A stretch of DNA of 64,000 bases, taken from the NCBI RefSeq assembly GCF_000304355.2, contig NC_018227.2:1736001-1800000 (forward strand), written 5' to 3'. Both the position numbers and the translations under genes were made by a program. Below the pieces are notes generated by a model. The model did not search any database, was not told the origin of the DNA, and saw nothing but the letters and a program-made list of their open reading frames with translations. This DNA is from Methanoculleus bourgensis MS2. GTDB taxonomy: Archaea; Halobacteriota; Methanomicrobia; Methanomicrobiales; Methanoculleaceae. Positions 1 to 9,361 of this stretch are shown one piece after another (the first letter of the stretch is position 1; each line of letters starts with the position of its first letter).

Positions 1-815
1 TGACCGAACTTGTAGCCGGTCCGGGGGATGTAGCCCTTCTCCCTGAGGTCTGAGAAGACCCGCTCTTTCTCCCGGATCTCGACGTCCTTTTCTGCCGCCA
101 CATCGAGGAACTGCTCTGTGGTCATCGGTTCGCCGTCCCGCGTGATCGTGAGGCACTGCCTGCGCAAAAGATAGATCGACTCGATTGGGCGGAGGAGCAG
201 CCTTTCCGGGTCAAGCCGTTTGCCGTACCAGTCCTCCTCGAGCGGGGTTCCCGGCGGCAGGTGGGCCAGTGCGTAGGTCCCGAAGAGGGTGGCCTGCACC
301 GGCGTGCTGCATTCGGCCGGCTCCCCGATGGGGGCGAGGTCCTGCACCCGCACCTCGTAGTAGGTCAGTTCGTCCTCGTCGTCCACGACCGCGAGGAGGT
401 ACTGTTTGCGCATGTTGACCGCGGTGAGCACGTCCCGGCTCAGCCGGTCGAATTCGATGAGGTCCCTCTCAGAGAGGACCCGGATCAGGTACCGGGACTT
501 CCCGGCCCCGGGCTTATGGCCGCGGCGGAAGACGCGGAAGTCGTGCGGCCCAGGCTGGATCACGTAGCCCCGCTCGCGGATGTCGCGGTAGACGAGGTAC
601 CTCCTGATGAAGTTCGGCTGGCCTGCAAAGAGACCGAGCAGGGTATCGTAGCCGAAATCCTTCACCTCGATCTTGCCCCGCTCCATGAGGTGGAGTGCCT
701 CTTCAGGAGCGAGCCGGAGACCGGTTCTTTCCACCCTGCCGTACCCCCCCTGCTCATAGAGCGTGCGCCCTTCATTGCCGAGGCGCACCCAGGTTCCGTC
801 GAATGTCGCCAACAC
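1..815 (-). CDS. endA: tRNA-splicing endonuclease EndA, 3' end cut by window edge
   Basis: This protein would remove introns from archaeal precursor tRNAs by cutting at bulge-helix-bulge structures. Only the first ~271 codons lie in the window; the frame stays open to base 1. It begins MLATFDGTWVRL, continues with GRTLYEQGGYGR and then has a first core with YRDIRERGYVIQPGPHDF. A second core begins near the edge (LREKGYIPRTGYKFG). Two successive cores fit the tandem-repeat (alpha2) euryarchaeal form of about 340-350 residues, in which the N-terminal copy is usually a non-catalytic pseudo-domain. The active-site half would lie outside the window. The GTG start at 815 is chosen because the family N-terminus aligns there; no clear Shine-Dalgarno is visible. 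The gene is divergent from the secreted protein at 928. Confidence 0.82.
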   Translation of the reverse strand, partial: MLATFDGTWVRLGNEGRTLYEQGGYGRVERTGLRLAPEEALHLMERGKIEVKDFGYDTLLGLFAGQPNFIRRYLVYRDIRERGYVIQPGPHDFRVFRRGHKPGAGKSRYLIRVLSERDLIEFDRLSRDVLTAVNMRKQYLLAVVDDEDELTYYEVRVQDLAPIGEPAECSTPVQATLFGTYALAHLPPGTPLEEDWYGKRLDPERLLLRPIESIYLLRRQCLTITRDGEPMTTEQFLDVAAEKDVEIREKERVFSDLREKGYIPRTGYKFG

Positions 816-927
816 GTGCTAGAACTATAGGGAGTTTGTCTTCATTAAGGGATTGCCGCCTGCTGGTCCACCGGGATGCAGGACCATTATGTTTTTTGCG
901 TGTCGCACCACACCAATTATCGATTCC

Positions 928-2148
928 ATGACGGGAAGAAACCGATACTTCCGGAGTTCACCGATCCGGGTGATCATAGCGGCGCTGCTCATCGTGGCGC
1001 TGCTGCCGGCCGCGGCCGTCTCTGCGGCGGAGAACGCCCCGACGGTCACCTGGAACGTGACGTTCTCGCCGGAGGAGAACAGTAAGTTCGATGCCGTCGC
1101 GAACACGGCGGACGGTGGCTACATCGCTCTTGGCTCTACGCTCACAGAAGTCTACGGTGGCAATGAAGACCTGCTGCTCGTAAAGACCGACGCCCGGGGG
1201 AACGAGACCTGGACGGTAAGGATACCTGGTATGGTGCCGGCCTCTGTTGCGGAGATCGCTGACGGCGGCTACATCATCGGCGGCTACAACGTCTCCACAA
1301 CCGTGGAGGACCAGAACTTCGTCTACCAGGGCACCTCCTTCCTGATCAGGACCGACGCCGACGGAAAGGAGATCTGGCGGCAGGTCCTGCCCGGGGAGAA
1401 GGTCTCGGCAGTCCGGCCGACCGCCGACGGTGGGTACGCCGTCATCGGGTGGCTCTGGAGCCGATCCGGGTCGGCCGACGATACGACGGCGGTCATCACA
1501 AAGACCGATGCCGACGGCACGCCTGCCTGGAACCGGACGTTCCCCGGCATCTCCGCGAACGCAGGAGTCGTGACCACCGACGGCGGGTACATCATCGGGG
1601 GCACGACGTCGCCCTTCAACAATGACATCGGGGATGCGTTCCTCATCCGCCTCGATGCAGACGGAAACACGATCTGGCATAAGAACTATCAGGCTCCGGT
1701 CGTCTATGATGTCGAGGAGACCGCCGACGGCGGGTTTGTCTACTCAGGGAACTTCTGGTACGGTCTTGTCGACGCGAAAGGCGATGAGGTCTGGCTCAGG
1801 AACATGGAGGGCCTCGCCGGCCATGCTGTCCTCCTGCGACCTGCCGGAGGTTACGTGATCGCGGGCAAGGATATCAGGAGCGGGGAGGGGTTCGCCCTCG
1901 GGACCGATGCGGATGGGGCTGTCCAGTGGAGGACGACGCTTCCTGACACCGGTGTCTACGCTGCAGCCGGCGCTCCTGACGGCGGCTACACCCTTGCGGG
2001 CATCCGCTTCCTCTCGCCGGTCTCCAGCGCCGCGTGGCTCGCAAACCTTGAGGAGACGGCAACGCCCACACCGGCGACACCGGGGTTCGGCGCGGCCGTT
2101 GCCGGGGCGGCACTCCTCCTGATTGCGGGGAGAAGGCGGCGAGGGTAA
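928..2148 (+). CDS. Secreted seven-repeat (beta-propeller-like) surface protein with PGF-type C-terminal anchor
   Basis: A predicted exported cell-surface protein of unknown function, 406 residues. The N-terminus has basic residues, then a hydrophobic stretch (VIIAALLIVALL) and an AVSA/AEN-like cleavage site. The mature part has seven copies of a unit built around a D/A-GGY motif (for example ADGGYIIGGY, TADGGYAVIGW, PDGGYTLAGI), spaced as in delta-60 or seven-bladed propeller repeats. The C-terminus has a Thr/Pro linker, a PGF motif, a hydrophobic helix and RRRR, which looks like the PGF-CTERM tail processed by archaeosortase A. The ATG at 928 is preferred because it gives a proper signal peptide; the frame is open upstream to a TTG at 853. 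No ligand can be named. Confidence 0.7.
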   Translation: MTGRNRYFRSSPIRVIIAALLIVALLPAAAVSAAENAPTVTWNVTFSPEENSKFDAVANTADGGYIALGSTLTEVYGGNEDLLLVKTDARGNETWTVRIPGMVPASVAEIADGGYIIGGYNVSTTVEDQNFVYQGTSFLIRTDADGKEIWRQVLPGEKVSAVRPTADGGYAVIGWLWSRSGSADDTTAVITKTDADGTPAWNRTFPGISANAGVVTTDGGYIIGGTTSPFNNDIGDAFLIRLDADGNTIWHKNYQAPVVYDVEETADGGFVYSGNFWYGLVDAKGDEVWLRNMEGLAGHAVLLRPAGGYVIAGKDIRSGEGFALGTDADGAVQWRTTLPDTGVYAAAGAPDGGYTLAGIRFLSPVSSAAWLANLEETATPTPATPGFGAAVAGAALLLIAGRRRRG

Positions 2149-2160
2149 CCCCTCTATCAC

Positions 2161-2175
2161 TTTTTTAGCATTTTT
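2161..2175 (+). terminator. T-rich terminator after the secreted repeat protein
   Basis: Two T-runs (T6 and T5) lie 13-27 bases after the stop at 2148, as expected for archaeal oligo-T termination. The convergent gene on the minus strand ends at 2175. Confidence 0.45.
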
Positions 2176-4742
2176 CAGGGCTCACCTTTCCGGAAGTAGA
2201 GGAGCGCCCCCGCCCCCGCGATGACGAGGGCAAGCAGACCCGGGATGAGGAGCGCGTACGGGATCTCCCGTCCGGCCGTGGGTTCCGGGCCGGTATCGGC
2301 GGCGACCGCCTGTGCCGCGCCGTCTCCGGGTGCCGCGACAAAGAGCGCATACGCACTGAGGTGCAGGGCTTCGGCGGTGACGCTCCGGGTCTCCGGGAGG
2401 ACGGTGGTGGGGACCTCCTCCCAGGTGCCGGCCGAACGATTGTATCGCTGTACCACGAGCCCGCCCTGCACGCTGCCGTTATAGACGGTGTCCCACTGCT
2501 CTTGTGTGAAGGTGAACGCTAGCGTCGCCGGGGGCGAGAAGACGGCCTCCTCCGGCCCGGCGATGCAGGCGTACCCGGCAAACACGTACGCGCCGGGCGC
2601 CGCGGGCACGTCGGCCGCATCAATCGTCGCAAGGGTCACCGCGCGAAGCGGATTGCCGGCGGCATCGACCGCCCGGATGCCCTCAGCAATCGTGAGGGTC
2701 GCGATCCCGTCGGCCGCATGGATCCTGGCGACCTGGTCGACAAGGCCGGTCTCCCCGAGGTGCAGGCTGCCGGAGTCGGCTTCACGGGGGGTGGGGGTCG
2801 GCGTGGGGTTGGGCTCCGGCGTGCTCCAGCCGGGGTTGATCGGGGCAGAGCCGCCGCCTCCTCCCCCTCCGCCACTGCTGCCCGGGGGTTTCTGTGTCGC
2901 GGTCGGGGTGGGCGTCCGGGTCTGGGTCGGCGTCACGTTAGCCGTTGGAGTCGGGGTTACGGTCGGGGTGGGCGTCGGCGTCACGTTAGCCGTCGGGGTC
3001 GGGGTTACGGTCGGGGGATGGACGGTTATGTAGCCGGGCTCTGCCGCCGTGCCGCTCCCGGCGGCGTTCCCTGCGGCCAGGGCGACGTCATAGGCACCGG
3101 GGCTCACGTAGGTGTGCACCGGGTTCTCCTCCGAAGAGGTTCCGCCGTCACCAAAGTCCCAGACCCATGTTTCGGGCCCGCCGGTCGAGGTATCCGTGAA
3201 CCTGACGGTGAGCGGCGCAGTCCCGTTCCTGGCGTCGGCCGAAAACGAGGGGGCGAGGTGCTCGTAGACGGTGATGTGGCCGTACTCCGTGTGCGTCGCG
3301 CTGGCTCCCGCGTTGTCACAGGTCAGGGAGACGTCATAGACTCCAGGACGATCATAACGGTGATACGTGTCCCGGTGTGTCGATCTCTTGCCGTCACCGA
3401 AGTCCCAGAGCCAGGCCGTCGCGTAGTCCGGTAAATCACCGTAAAAAGCGACCGTGAGGGGCGCAGACCCCGACAACGGCACCGCCCGGAAACGGATGAT
3501 CGGCGGTTCCGGGGGACCGACGTGGATGAGATCGGTCTTCGTGACGGTGTCTGACCCGAACGCGTTGCTCACCGTGAGCGAGACGGTATAGTTCCCGGGG
3601 ATCTCGTAGAAGTGCCACGGGTCCTGCAAGGTCGAGGTGTTCCCGTCGCCGAAGTCCCAGTCCCAGGTGTCCGGGCCGCCGGCCGACTGTTCGATGAACC
3701 GGACGTTGAGTACCGCCCCTCCTTCGGTGGGGTTTGCCGAGAACTCCGCCACCGGCGCCCCTCCGCTGAAGTAGGTGAAGGCGTAGATATCCGAACCCTC
3801 GCCACGGCCGTTCTGCCAGACGACCCGATCACCGCTGACGGCGGGGTAGAGCTGTTCGGTCGCGGAAGGAATGACCGGCATCTGCTTCTCCTTCCCTATG
3901 ACGAGGTTGCAGAGGTAAACGTTCCACGTCCCGCTCCGCTTGTCCTCCCAGGCGATGAGGTCCCCGTCGATTGCCGGGGAGACCTGCCAGCCGGGGTCTT
4001 CGGTGATCCTCTGCTCTCCTGCGGCAGGATCGTCGAGATCGAAGAGGTAGATATCGGGAGCGCCGTTCCGGTAGTCTTCCCAGATGATCCGGCTCCCCGA
4101 TATCGACGGGTAGGTCTGTCGGTCACCGTTCCCGGTGATCTGCCGCCGCTCTCCGCTCCGGATATCGTACAGCCAGATATCCCCGTTCCCGGTGCTCTCC
4201 TCCCAGACGACGTACCGCTCCGAGAGCGCGGGCTTCCATCTGGTCACCGGCGAACAGGAGAGGAAGGTCTCGCTGCCGGTCTCGATAGCGTAGAGGCAGA
4301 TATCCGTGCTCCCGCTCCGGGCATCGTACCAGACCACATGCTCTCCGTGAACGACGGGCATCCACTGGTCGGCCGGATCGTCGGTGAGCGCCGTCGTCAC
4401 GCCGGTCGATAGATCAAAGAGGCAGATGTCCGGGCTCATGTTCCGGTTCTCCTCCCAGACGATGCGATCCCCCGAGACGGACGGATACCTCTGCCCCGTC
4501 CCCCCGCCCGCAACCTTCCGGCCTCCGCTGCCGGGGCCGCTCGAATAGTAGATCGACTTTCCGTTCCTTCCGTCCTCCCAGACAACCGTACCCCCGTCGA
4601 TGCCGGGATGCTCCTGCGATCCTCCATCGATACAGATCGAAACGATATCCCCCGGGGCCCTCTCCCCGGCCATGGCAGGCGATGCCAGTAATCCTATGGC
4701 AATGGCGGTACAGATAACAATCAGCGCTTTACATGCAGTCAT
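2175..4742 (-). CDS. Large secreted TolB-like propeller protein with three PKD domains and C-terminal membrane anchor
   Basis: A predicted surface protein of 855 residues. A signal peptide (ALIVICTAIAIGLLASPAMA) is followed by about seven TolB/DPP-IV-like propeller repeats with WEDGRNG, WEENRN, WYDARSG and WEDYRNG motifs (about residues 25-330). Three PKD domains follow, each with a WDWDFGDG or WVWDFGDG signature, at about 330-560. Next come a Thr-Pro linker, a run of glycines, and a domain of about 130 residues that ends in a Tyr/Ala-rich strand. The C-terminus is a hydrophobic helix followed by YFRKGEP. PKD and propeller modules usually mediate adhesion or polysaccharide/protein contact in archaeal cell envelopes; the partner is unknown. 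The ATG at 4742 is chosen over an upstream in-frame start (4781) because it directly precedes the signal peptide. Confidence 0.75.
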   Translation of the reverse strand: MTACKALIVICTAIAIGLLASPAMAGERAPGDIVSICIDGGSQEHPGIDGGTVVWEDGRNGKSIYYSSGPGSGGRKVAGGGTGQRYPSVSGDRIVWEENRNMSPDICLFDLSTGVTTALTDDPADQWMPVVHGEHVVWYDARSGSTDICLYAIETGSETFLSCSPVTRWKPALSERYVVWEESTGNGDIWLYDIRSGERRQITGNGDRQTYPSISGSRIIWEDYRNGAPDIYLFDLDDPAAGEQRITEDPGWQVSPAIDGDLIAWEDKRSGTWNVYLCNLVIGKEKQMPVIPSATEQLYPAVSGDRVVWQNGRGEGSDIYAFTYFSGGAPVAEFSANPTEGGAVLNVRFIEQSAGGPDTWDWDFGDGNTSTLQDPWHFYEIPGNYTVSLTVSNAFGSDTVTKTDLIHVGPPEPPIIRFRAVPLSGSAPLTVAFYGDLPDYATAWLWDFGDGKRSTHRDTYHRYDRPGVYDVSLTCDNAGASATHTEYGHITVYEHLAPSFSADARNGTAPLTVRFTDTSTGGPETWVWDFGDGGTSSEENPVHTYVSPGAYDVALAAGNAAGSGTAAEPGYITVHPPTVTPTPTANVTPTPTPTVTPTPTANVTPTQTRTPTPTATQKPPGSSGGGGGGGGSAPINPGWSTPEPNPTPTPTPREADSGSLHLGETGLVDQVARIHAADGIATLTIAEGIRAVDAAGNPLRAVTLATIDAADVPAAPGAYVFAGYACIAGPEEAVFSPPATLAFTFTQEQWDTVYNGSVQGGLVVQRYNRSAGTWEEVPTTVLPETRSVTAEALHLSAYALFVAAPGDGAAQAVAADTGPEPTAGREIPYALLIPGLLALVIAGAGALLYFRKGEP

Positions 4743-5038
4743 TCTTGTATCACCACGATGAGAACGCCCCCTTCGTCCCACGCGATGGTGTCTGTATGCA
4801 CGCCGGGGAAACGGGGTTCCCTCGCCGGCGTATAAACGGAAATCCTGTGGAATTCCGGAGAATCACCGGGACACCTCAGGATAAAGGGTTCGCGCGTTGC
4901 AGGATAGAGTTAGCAATATAAATATCTTACTATAAAATAGGATGGGTTGAGAAAAAAATATCTGATTATTATAAAAATTATGCAATATTTGCTGCCCGGG
5001 GGCCGGCGCGATCCCGCCGGAGCGACGTCCCCGGGCGC

Positions 5039-5887
5039 TCACGCCCCCGCAAGTTCCCGGACCTTCGCGATATTCCCGGCATCGTCCCGCCGCTCGTCCA
5101 CCGGCGTCTCGCAGATGAGTGGGAGGCCCCGGATGGCCGGGTGGCGGAGGATGTGCCTAAACCCCTCCTCCCCGATGGACCCAAGCCCGATATGCTCGTG
5201 CCGGTCAAGCCCGCCCCCGAGGTTGCCCTTGCTGTCGTTGAGGTGGATGACCCGGAGATGCTCAAGGCCCATCAGGTCCTCAAACTCCCCAAACACCGCA
5301 TCGACCCCTTCCGCTGTCCTGAGGTCGTAGCCGGCAGCGAAGGCATGGCAGGTATCAAAACAGATCCCGATCCGCTCTCTTGCATCGATCCCCTCCCTGA
5401 TCCGGGAGAGGTCAGCGACGGTCGTTCCCACGCTGTTCTTCTCGCCGGCGGTGTTCTCGAGGAGGAGCATCACATTCCCCTCCCCGGCATCGGCGAGCGC
5501 CCGGTTGATGGCGGCGATAACCCGCTCCTGCCCCGCATCGGTCCCGGCACCACGGTGGTGCCCGAGGTGGGTCACGAGGTAGGGTATCCCGAGGAGGTCG
5601 CACCGCCCAAGCTCCCCGGTGAGCGCCGCGACCGATTTTTCATAGATCGCATCGTCGGGCGAGGCCGGGTTTGGGAGGTAGGGCATGTGGTCGACGACCG
5701 GGCCGAGCCCGGACGCACTCACAGCCTCCTGGAACGCATCGACAGCCCCGGGGTCGAGGTCCTTTGCCCTCCAGCCCCGGGGGTTCCGGGAGAAGATCTG
5801 AAACGTATCGCAACCCCGCTCGCCGGCCCTCCCGACCGCACGGTCGATCGAGCCGGCGATGGAGACGTGGCATCCTACCTGCACCAT
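5039..5887 (-). CDS. nfo: Endonuclease IV (AP endonuclease)
   Basis: This enzyme would cleave DNA 5' to abasic sites in base-excision repair. The 282-residue product has normal family length and starts MVQVGCHVSIAGSIDRAV. Family metal-binding segments are present: GICFDTCHAFAAGYD, HLNDSKGNLGGGLDRHEHIG and a final CETPVDERRDD. The longer frame that opens at 6064 runs into the upstream gene; the ATG at 5887 matches the family N-terminus. It begins 25 bases after the aksF stop, so it may be the last gene of the coenzyme B operon, although a repair enzyme has no obvious link to that pathway. Confidence 0.92.
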   Translation of the reverse strand: MVQVGCHVSIAGSIDRAVGRAGERGCDTFQIFSRNPRGWRAKDLDPGAVDAFQEAVSASGLGPVVDHMPYLPNPASPDDAIYEKSVAALTGELGRCDLLGIPYLVTHLGHHRGAGTDAGQERVIAAINRALADAGEGNVMLLLENTAGEKNSVGTTVADLSRIREGIDARERIGICFDTCHAFAAGYDLRTAEGVDAVFGEFEDLMGLEHLRVIHLNDSKGNLGGGLDRHEHIGLGSIGEEGFRHILRHPAIRGLPLICETPVDERRDDAGNIAKVRELAGA

Positions 5888-5912
5888 ACCATACCCGTCA
5901 ACCCAGAAGCGT

Positions 5913-6881
5913 TTAGGCCTTCCCCCGCCCGACCTCACGGAGCACCGCCGCCCCGAACTCCCGGGTCCCGGCAGTGCCGCCGAGGTCGGGGGTCCGGATG
6001 CCCGCATCCACCACCCGGCGGACCGCCTCCTCGACGGCTGCTGCAGCTGCAGGGTCGCCAACATGGCGAAGCAGCATCGCGGCGCTCCTGATCGCCGCGA
6101 TGGGGTTTGCTATATTCTGCCCGGCGATATCAGGGGCGCTCCCGTGCACCGGTTCAAAGAGGGCGTGCCGCTCCCCGATATTCGCGCTCGGGAGCATCCC
6201 GAGCCCCCCCACCAGGTAGGCGGCGGCGTCTGAGAGGATGTCCCCGAAGATGTTGGTCGTCACGATGACGTCGTAGCGGTCGGGGTGCATCAGGACGTCG
6301 AGGCAGAGCGCGTCGATGTAGCGGGCCGTGCAGGGGACATTGGCCCGGGCAGCCTCAGCCATGCAGACCTCGACGAAGAGACAGTCTGACTTCAGGACGT
6401 TCGCCTTGTTGCCGACGGTGAGGTGCCGGCGGGACTTTGCGAGGGTGCAGGCATACCTGGCTACCCGTTCGCTCCCGCGCCGGGTGACGACCCTGGCCGT
6501 GCAGGCCCGGTCCGGCTCGGTCCACTCGATGCCTGAGTAGAGCCCCTCGGTGTTCTCCCGCACGATAACGATGTCAACATCGCCTCCCTGTATCGGGCGG
6601 ACGTTTGCGTAGAGGTCGAGGTCGTGCCTGATCTGCAGCACGACGCTCCGGTAATCGGGATCGGGCGGCGTCGTGATGGCCCCGAAGAGGATGGCGTCTG
6701 CTGATCGGAGCTCCGCCATCGTCTCCTCCCCGCAGGCGCACCCGGTCCGCTCCCAGAGGCCGTAGCCTACCTCAACATCGAAGAACTCGAAGTCAGGACG
6801 CACGGCCGCGAGGATATCCCGGGCGACCGGGATGACCTCGTGCCCGATGCCGTCGCCTTCAACGACCGCTACCTTCACCAT
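5913..6881 (-). CDS. aksF: Isopropylmalate/homoisocitrate dehydrogenase family, probably AksF
   Basis: An NAD-dependent beta-decarboxylating dehydrogenase of 322 residues. The family motifs are clear: GDGIGHEV at the N-terminus, VRENTEGLYSGIEW, NKANVLK, and TNIFGDILSDAAAYLVGGLG near the C-terminus. LeuB, AksF and isocitrate dehydrogenase share this fold, so the substrate cannot be read from the motifs alone. The AksF call (oxidative decarboxylation of homoisocitrate and its longer homologues to 2-oxo acids) rests on the operon with a short AksA and a YLRT-type AksE. The ATG at 6881 has a GGAGG six bases upstream and overlaps the preceding gene by 23 bases. Confidence 0.8.
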   Translation of the reverse strand: MVKVAVVEGDGIGHEVIPVARDILAAVRPDFEFFDVEVGYGLWERTGCACGEETMAELRSADAILFGAITTPPDPDYRSVVLQIRHDLDLYANVRPIQGGDVDIVIVRENTEGLYSGIEWTEPDRACTARVVTRRGSERVARYACTLAKSRRHLTVGNKANVLKSDCLFVEVCMAEAARANVPCTARYIDALCLDVLMHPDRYDVIVTTNIFGDILSDAAAYLVGGLGMLPSANIGERHALFEPVHGSAPDIAGQNIANPIAAIRSAAMLLRHVGDPAAAAAVEEAVRRVVDAGIRTPDLGGTAGTREFGAAVLREVGRGKA

Positions 6882-7680
6882 CACGCTCCCTCCATGCAGC
6901 CGTGACGCGCACGACCGCCTCTGCGATATCCCGCGGTGACGCGCCCCAGTGTACCACGGCGCCGAACTGACCGTTCCAGCGCCCGAGGCCTCCCCGCTCG
7001 CTCCGGCAGCACCGGGCAATGAACGGCTCGTCTGCCACCGCCTCGAGTGGACAGATGTTCTCCACCGCAATCTCTTCCCCGTAACACTCCCGCACCAGGT
7101 CTCTTGCCGTCAGGCACCCTGCGACCCGGTCGCTCGGCTGGACCTGGTCAGCGTCGAGGGTGCGGGCGAAACCGGCCACACGGCAGGGGTAGACATCGGC
7201 CTCGATCTCCCGGATGTCCCTGACGTGATGCTCGAAGACGACCTCGAGGTCGCCGAAGAGCCCTGTTCCCTCGAGATCCTGAAGTGTGGCCGAGAGGTGG
7301 GGCCGGGGCGGGGTGATGTCGTAGACGTGAATGCGGAGGAACCCCGAGAGGTCAGGATCGAGAACGAACGTAGTCTGACCGTCGTGGCCGGAAAATATGG
7401 TGCACCGGTGCCCGGACCTGAGCGCCGCCCCCAACAAGAATGTTCGGTCGTGGACGTTTACCCGGTCGGGGTAGCGGTAGACCTCGTCGCCGGCGGCGAG
7501 CACCCGGGTCGAGAGCACGCGGCGCATCAGCCCGGTGCCTTCCGGATCGGTCTCCACCTCGAGCACCTCAGGCCCGTCGGCGGTCTCCCGGATCAGGTAG
7601 CGCGAGAGGAAGTAGGCACGGTTGCCGCACGGGGTGCCGGTCACCATTCCGACGTACTTGCAGTGCGCAGGAAAGATCAC
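6859..7680 (-). CDS. Conserved protein of unknown function within the aks operon
   Basis: A 273-residue soluble protein that I do not recognise. It begins with a GTG that overlaps the aksE stop in a GTGA junction, so it is almost certainly co-translated. The N-terminus has an AHCKYVG...GNRAYFLSRYLI segment. The middle is rich in acidic residues and histidines (FEHHVRDIREIEADVYPC), and the C-terminal third has cysteines (ENICPLEAV, ARCCRSERGG). No transmembrane segment or P-loop is visible. Its place between aksE and aksF suggests a role in coenzyme B synthesis or in assembling one of its iron-sulfur enzymes; that is inference from position only. Confidence 0.7.
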   Translation of the reverse strand: MIFPAHCKYVGMVTGTPCGNRAYFLSRYLIRETADGPEVLEVETDPEGTGLMRRVLSTRVLAAGDEVYRYPDRVNVHDRTFLLGAALRSGHRCTIFSGHDGQTTFVLDPDLSGFLRIHVYDITPPRPHLSATLQDLEGTGLFGDLEVVFEHHVRDIREIEADVYPCRVAGFARTLDADQVQPSDRVAGCLTARDLVRECYGEEIAVENICPLEAVADEPFIARCCRSERGGLGRWNGQFGAVVHWGASPRDIAEAVVRVTAAWRERDGEGSGR

Positions 7681-8150
7681 CGGCGCGACCTCCAGTAGGG
7701 AACCAGCCCTCCGGCACGGAGGATGGCGACCATCTTTGCTGAGAGCGGACGGGCCGGGTAGCGTTCCCCATCCACCTCCACCCATCCCTCGTCAAGGTCG
7801 AACGCGACGTGAGCGCCGTCGGTGCAGGAGGAGACCGGGGCCTCGATCACCGGCAGGCCGACGTTGACGGCGTTCCGGAAGAATATTCGGGCAAAGGACG
7901 GGGCGACGACCCCGACCACCCCGGCCTCCCGGAGGGCGACCACCGCCTGCTCCCGGGACGACCCGCACCCCATGTTCCTCCCGGCGACGATGACCGCACC
8001 CCTGATACGCCCGGCGAGCGTTGGGTCCAGGTCCTCGAGGACGTGTTCGGCCCAGACCGAGCGGTCCTTTGTCCGGAGGTAACGGCCCGCGATGATCTGG
8101 TCGGTGTCGACGTCGTTCCCGAGGCAGACCGCCGGCCCAACTCCCTGCAT
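7677..8150 (-). CDS. aksE: Homoaconitase small subunit (AksE)
   Basis: The swivel-domain subunit of an aconitase-family hydro-lyase, 157 residues. It has DVDTDQIIAGRYLRT near the N-terminus and NMGCGSSREQA in the middle. In methanogens the loop after the Gly-Arg is reported to separate homoaconitase (YLRT) from isopropylmalate isomerase (YLV-type). The YLRT seen here supports homoaconitase acting on the chain-elongation intermediates toward 2-oxosuberate. The ATG at 8150 overlaps the large-subunit stop in a TGATG junction; a GTG one codon upstream (8153) is the alternative. The downstream gene overlaps its stop by four bases. Confidence 0.85.
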   Translation of the reverse strand: MQGVGPAVCLGNDVDTDQIIAGRYLRTKDRSVWAEHVLEDLDPTLAGRIRGAVIVAGRNMGCGSSREQAVVALREAGVVGVVAPSFARIFFRNAVNVGLPVIEAPVSSCTDGAHVAFDLDEGWVEVDGERYPARPLSAKMVAILRAGGLVPYWRSRR

Positions 8151-9361
8151 CACGCCGCCTCCGGGTTCGCAATCTCGCCTGCGAGCGCGCTCGCCGCTGC
8201 GGTAGCGACCGATGCGATGTAGATCTCGCCGCCCACGCCCATCCGGTTCTTAAAGTTCCGGTTGGCGGTGGAGAGGCAGACCTCGCCCTCCCCGAGCACT
8301 CCCATGTGTGCCCCGAGGCATGGCCCGCACCCGGGTGGGGACACCATGCACCCCGCATCCACGATATCGGCAAGGACGCCGGTGGCGATCGCCCGGGAAA
8401 GCACCGCCCGTGAGGCGGGGATCACCAGGGTGCGGACCGCTACCTTCCTCCCCCGGACGATGTGGGCGAACCGGGCGAGGTCTTCGTAGCGGCCGTTTGT
8501 GCAGGTCCCGACAAAGACCTGGTCGATCTGCGTGCCAGCGACCTCCTCCACCTCGCGGACAGTATCCACCCGGTGCCGGACCGCGACAAGGGGCACGATA
8601 TCTGATAGATCGATATTGACCTCACGCTCGTAGCGGCAGTTCTCCGGGACCTGCGGTGATGCCGAAACCCCGTGCTCCGCGAGGTAGCGGATGGTGGTTG
8701 CATCGGCGTAAAACATCCCGGCTTTCGCCCCGGTCTCGACCGCCATGTTGCAGAGCGTCAGCCGCCCGTCCATGGAGACGCCCGCCGCCCCGTCGCCCAC
8801 GAACTCCAGCGCCCGGTAGGTCGCCCCCTCCATCCCGAGTTTTGCGACATAGGTGAGGGCGACGTCTTTCGGCTCCGCGGCGCCGGAGAGCCTGCCCGAG
8901 AGCTGGAGCGCGATCGTCTCAGGGACCCGGAACCATGTGGCCCCCGACGCCCAGATTGCCGCCATATCGGTCGCCCCCACCCCGGTGGCAAACGCGCCGA
9001 AGGCGCCGAGTGTGCAGGTGTGGGAGTCGGCACCCGCGACGATCATTCCGGGCCGGACGAGCCCTTCGCTCATCACCTGGTGGCATATCCCCCCACCGGC
9101 GTCAGAGAGCGCGACGCCGGAAGACCTGGCATACCTGCGGAGCTCGGCCTGGAGCGTCGCCGTCGTCCCGGTGTTCGCCGGGACGATGTGGTCGAAGATG
9201 AGGTGCAGCCTCTCAGGGTGGGGGAGCCGCTCCACCCCCATCTCACGGAGTGCCTCCCTTGCGAGAACGCCGGTCCCGTCATGAGCGAAGGCGAGGTCGA
9301 CATCCCGGTCCACGTACGTGCCTGCCGGTGCGCCGAGGATCCGCTCTGAGAGCGTGCTCAT
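8150..9361 (-). CDS. aksD: Homoaconitase large subunit (AksD)
   Basis: The [4Fe-4S] catalytic subunit of a two-subunit aconitase-family enzyme, 403 residues. Family motifs are present: DHIVPANTGTTA, GADSHTCTLGAFGAFATGVG, the cluster cysteine in VGTCTNGRYEDL and the paired cysteines in PPGCGPCLG. With AksE it would isomerise homocitrate to homoisocitrate via homoaconitate, and the longer homologues needed for 2-oxosuberate. LeuC-type isopropylmalate isomerases have the same motifs, so the Aks call leans on the partner loop and on neighbours. The ATG at 9361 forms an ATGA overlap with the aksA stop. Confidence 0.82.
   Translation of the reverse strand: MSTLSERILGAPAGTYVDRDVDLAFAHDGTGVLAREALREMGVERLPHPERLHLIFDHIVPANTGTTATLQAELRRYARSSGVALSDAGGGICHQVMSEGLVRPGMIVAGADSHTCTLGAFGAFATGVGATDMAAIWASGATWFRVPETIALQLSGRLSGAAEPKDVALTYVAKLGMEGATYRALEFVGDGAAGVSMDGRLTLCNMAVETGAKAGMFYADATTIRYLAEHGVSASPQVPENCRYEREVNIDLSDIVPLVAVRHRVDTVREVEEVAGTQIDQVFVGTCTNGRYEDLARFAHIVRGRKVAVRTLVIPASRAVLSRAIATGVLADIVDAGCMVSPPGCGPCLGAHMGVLGEGEVCLSTANRNFKNRMGVGGEIYIASVATAAASALAGEIANPEAA

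Noticed and set aside
261-830. 189-codon plus-strand frame at the left edge
   Set aside because: The minus strand encodes tRNA endonuclease over the same bases with clear family motifs.
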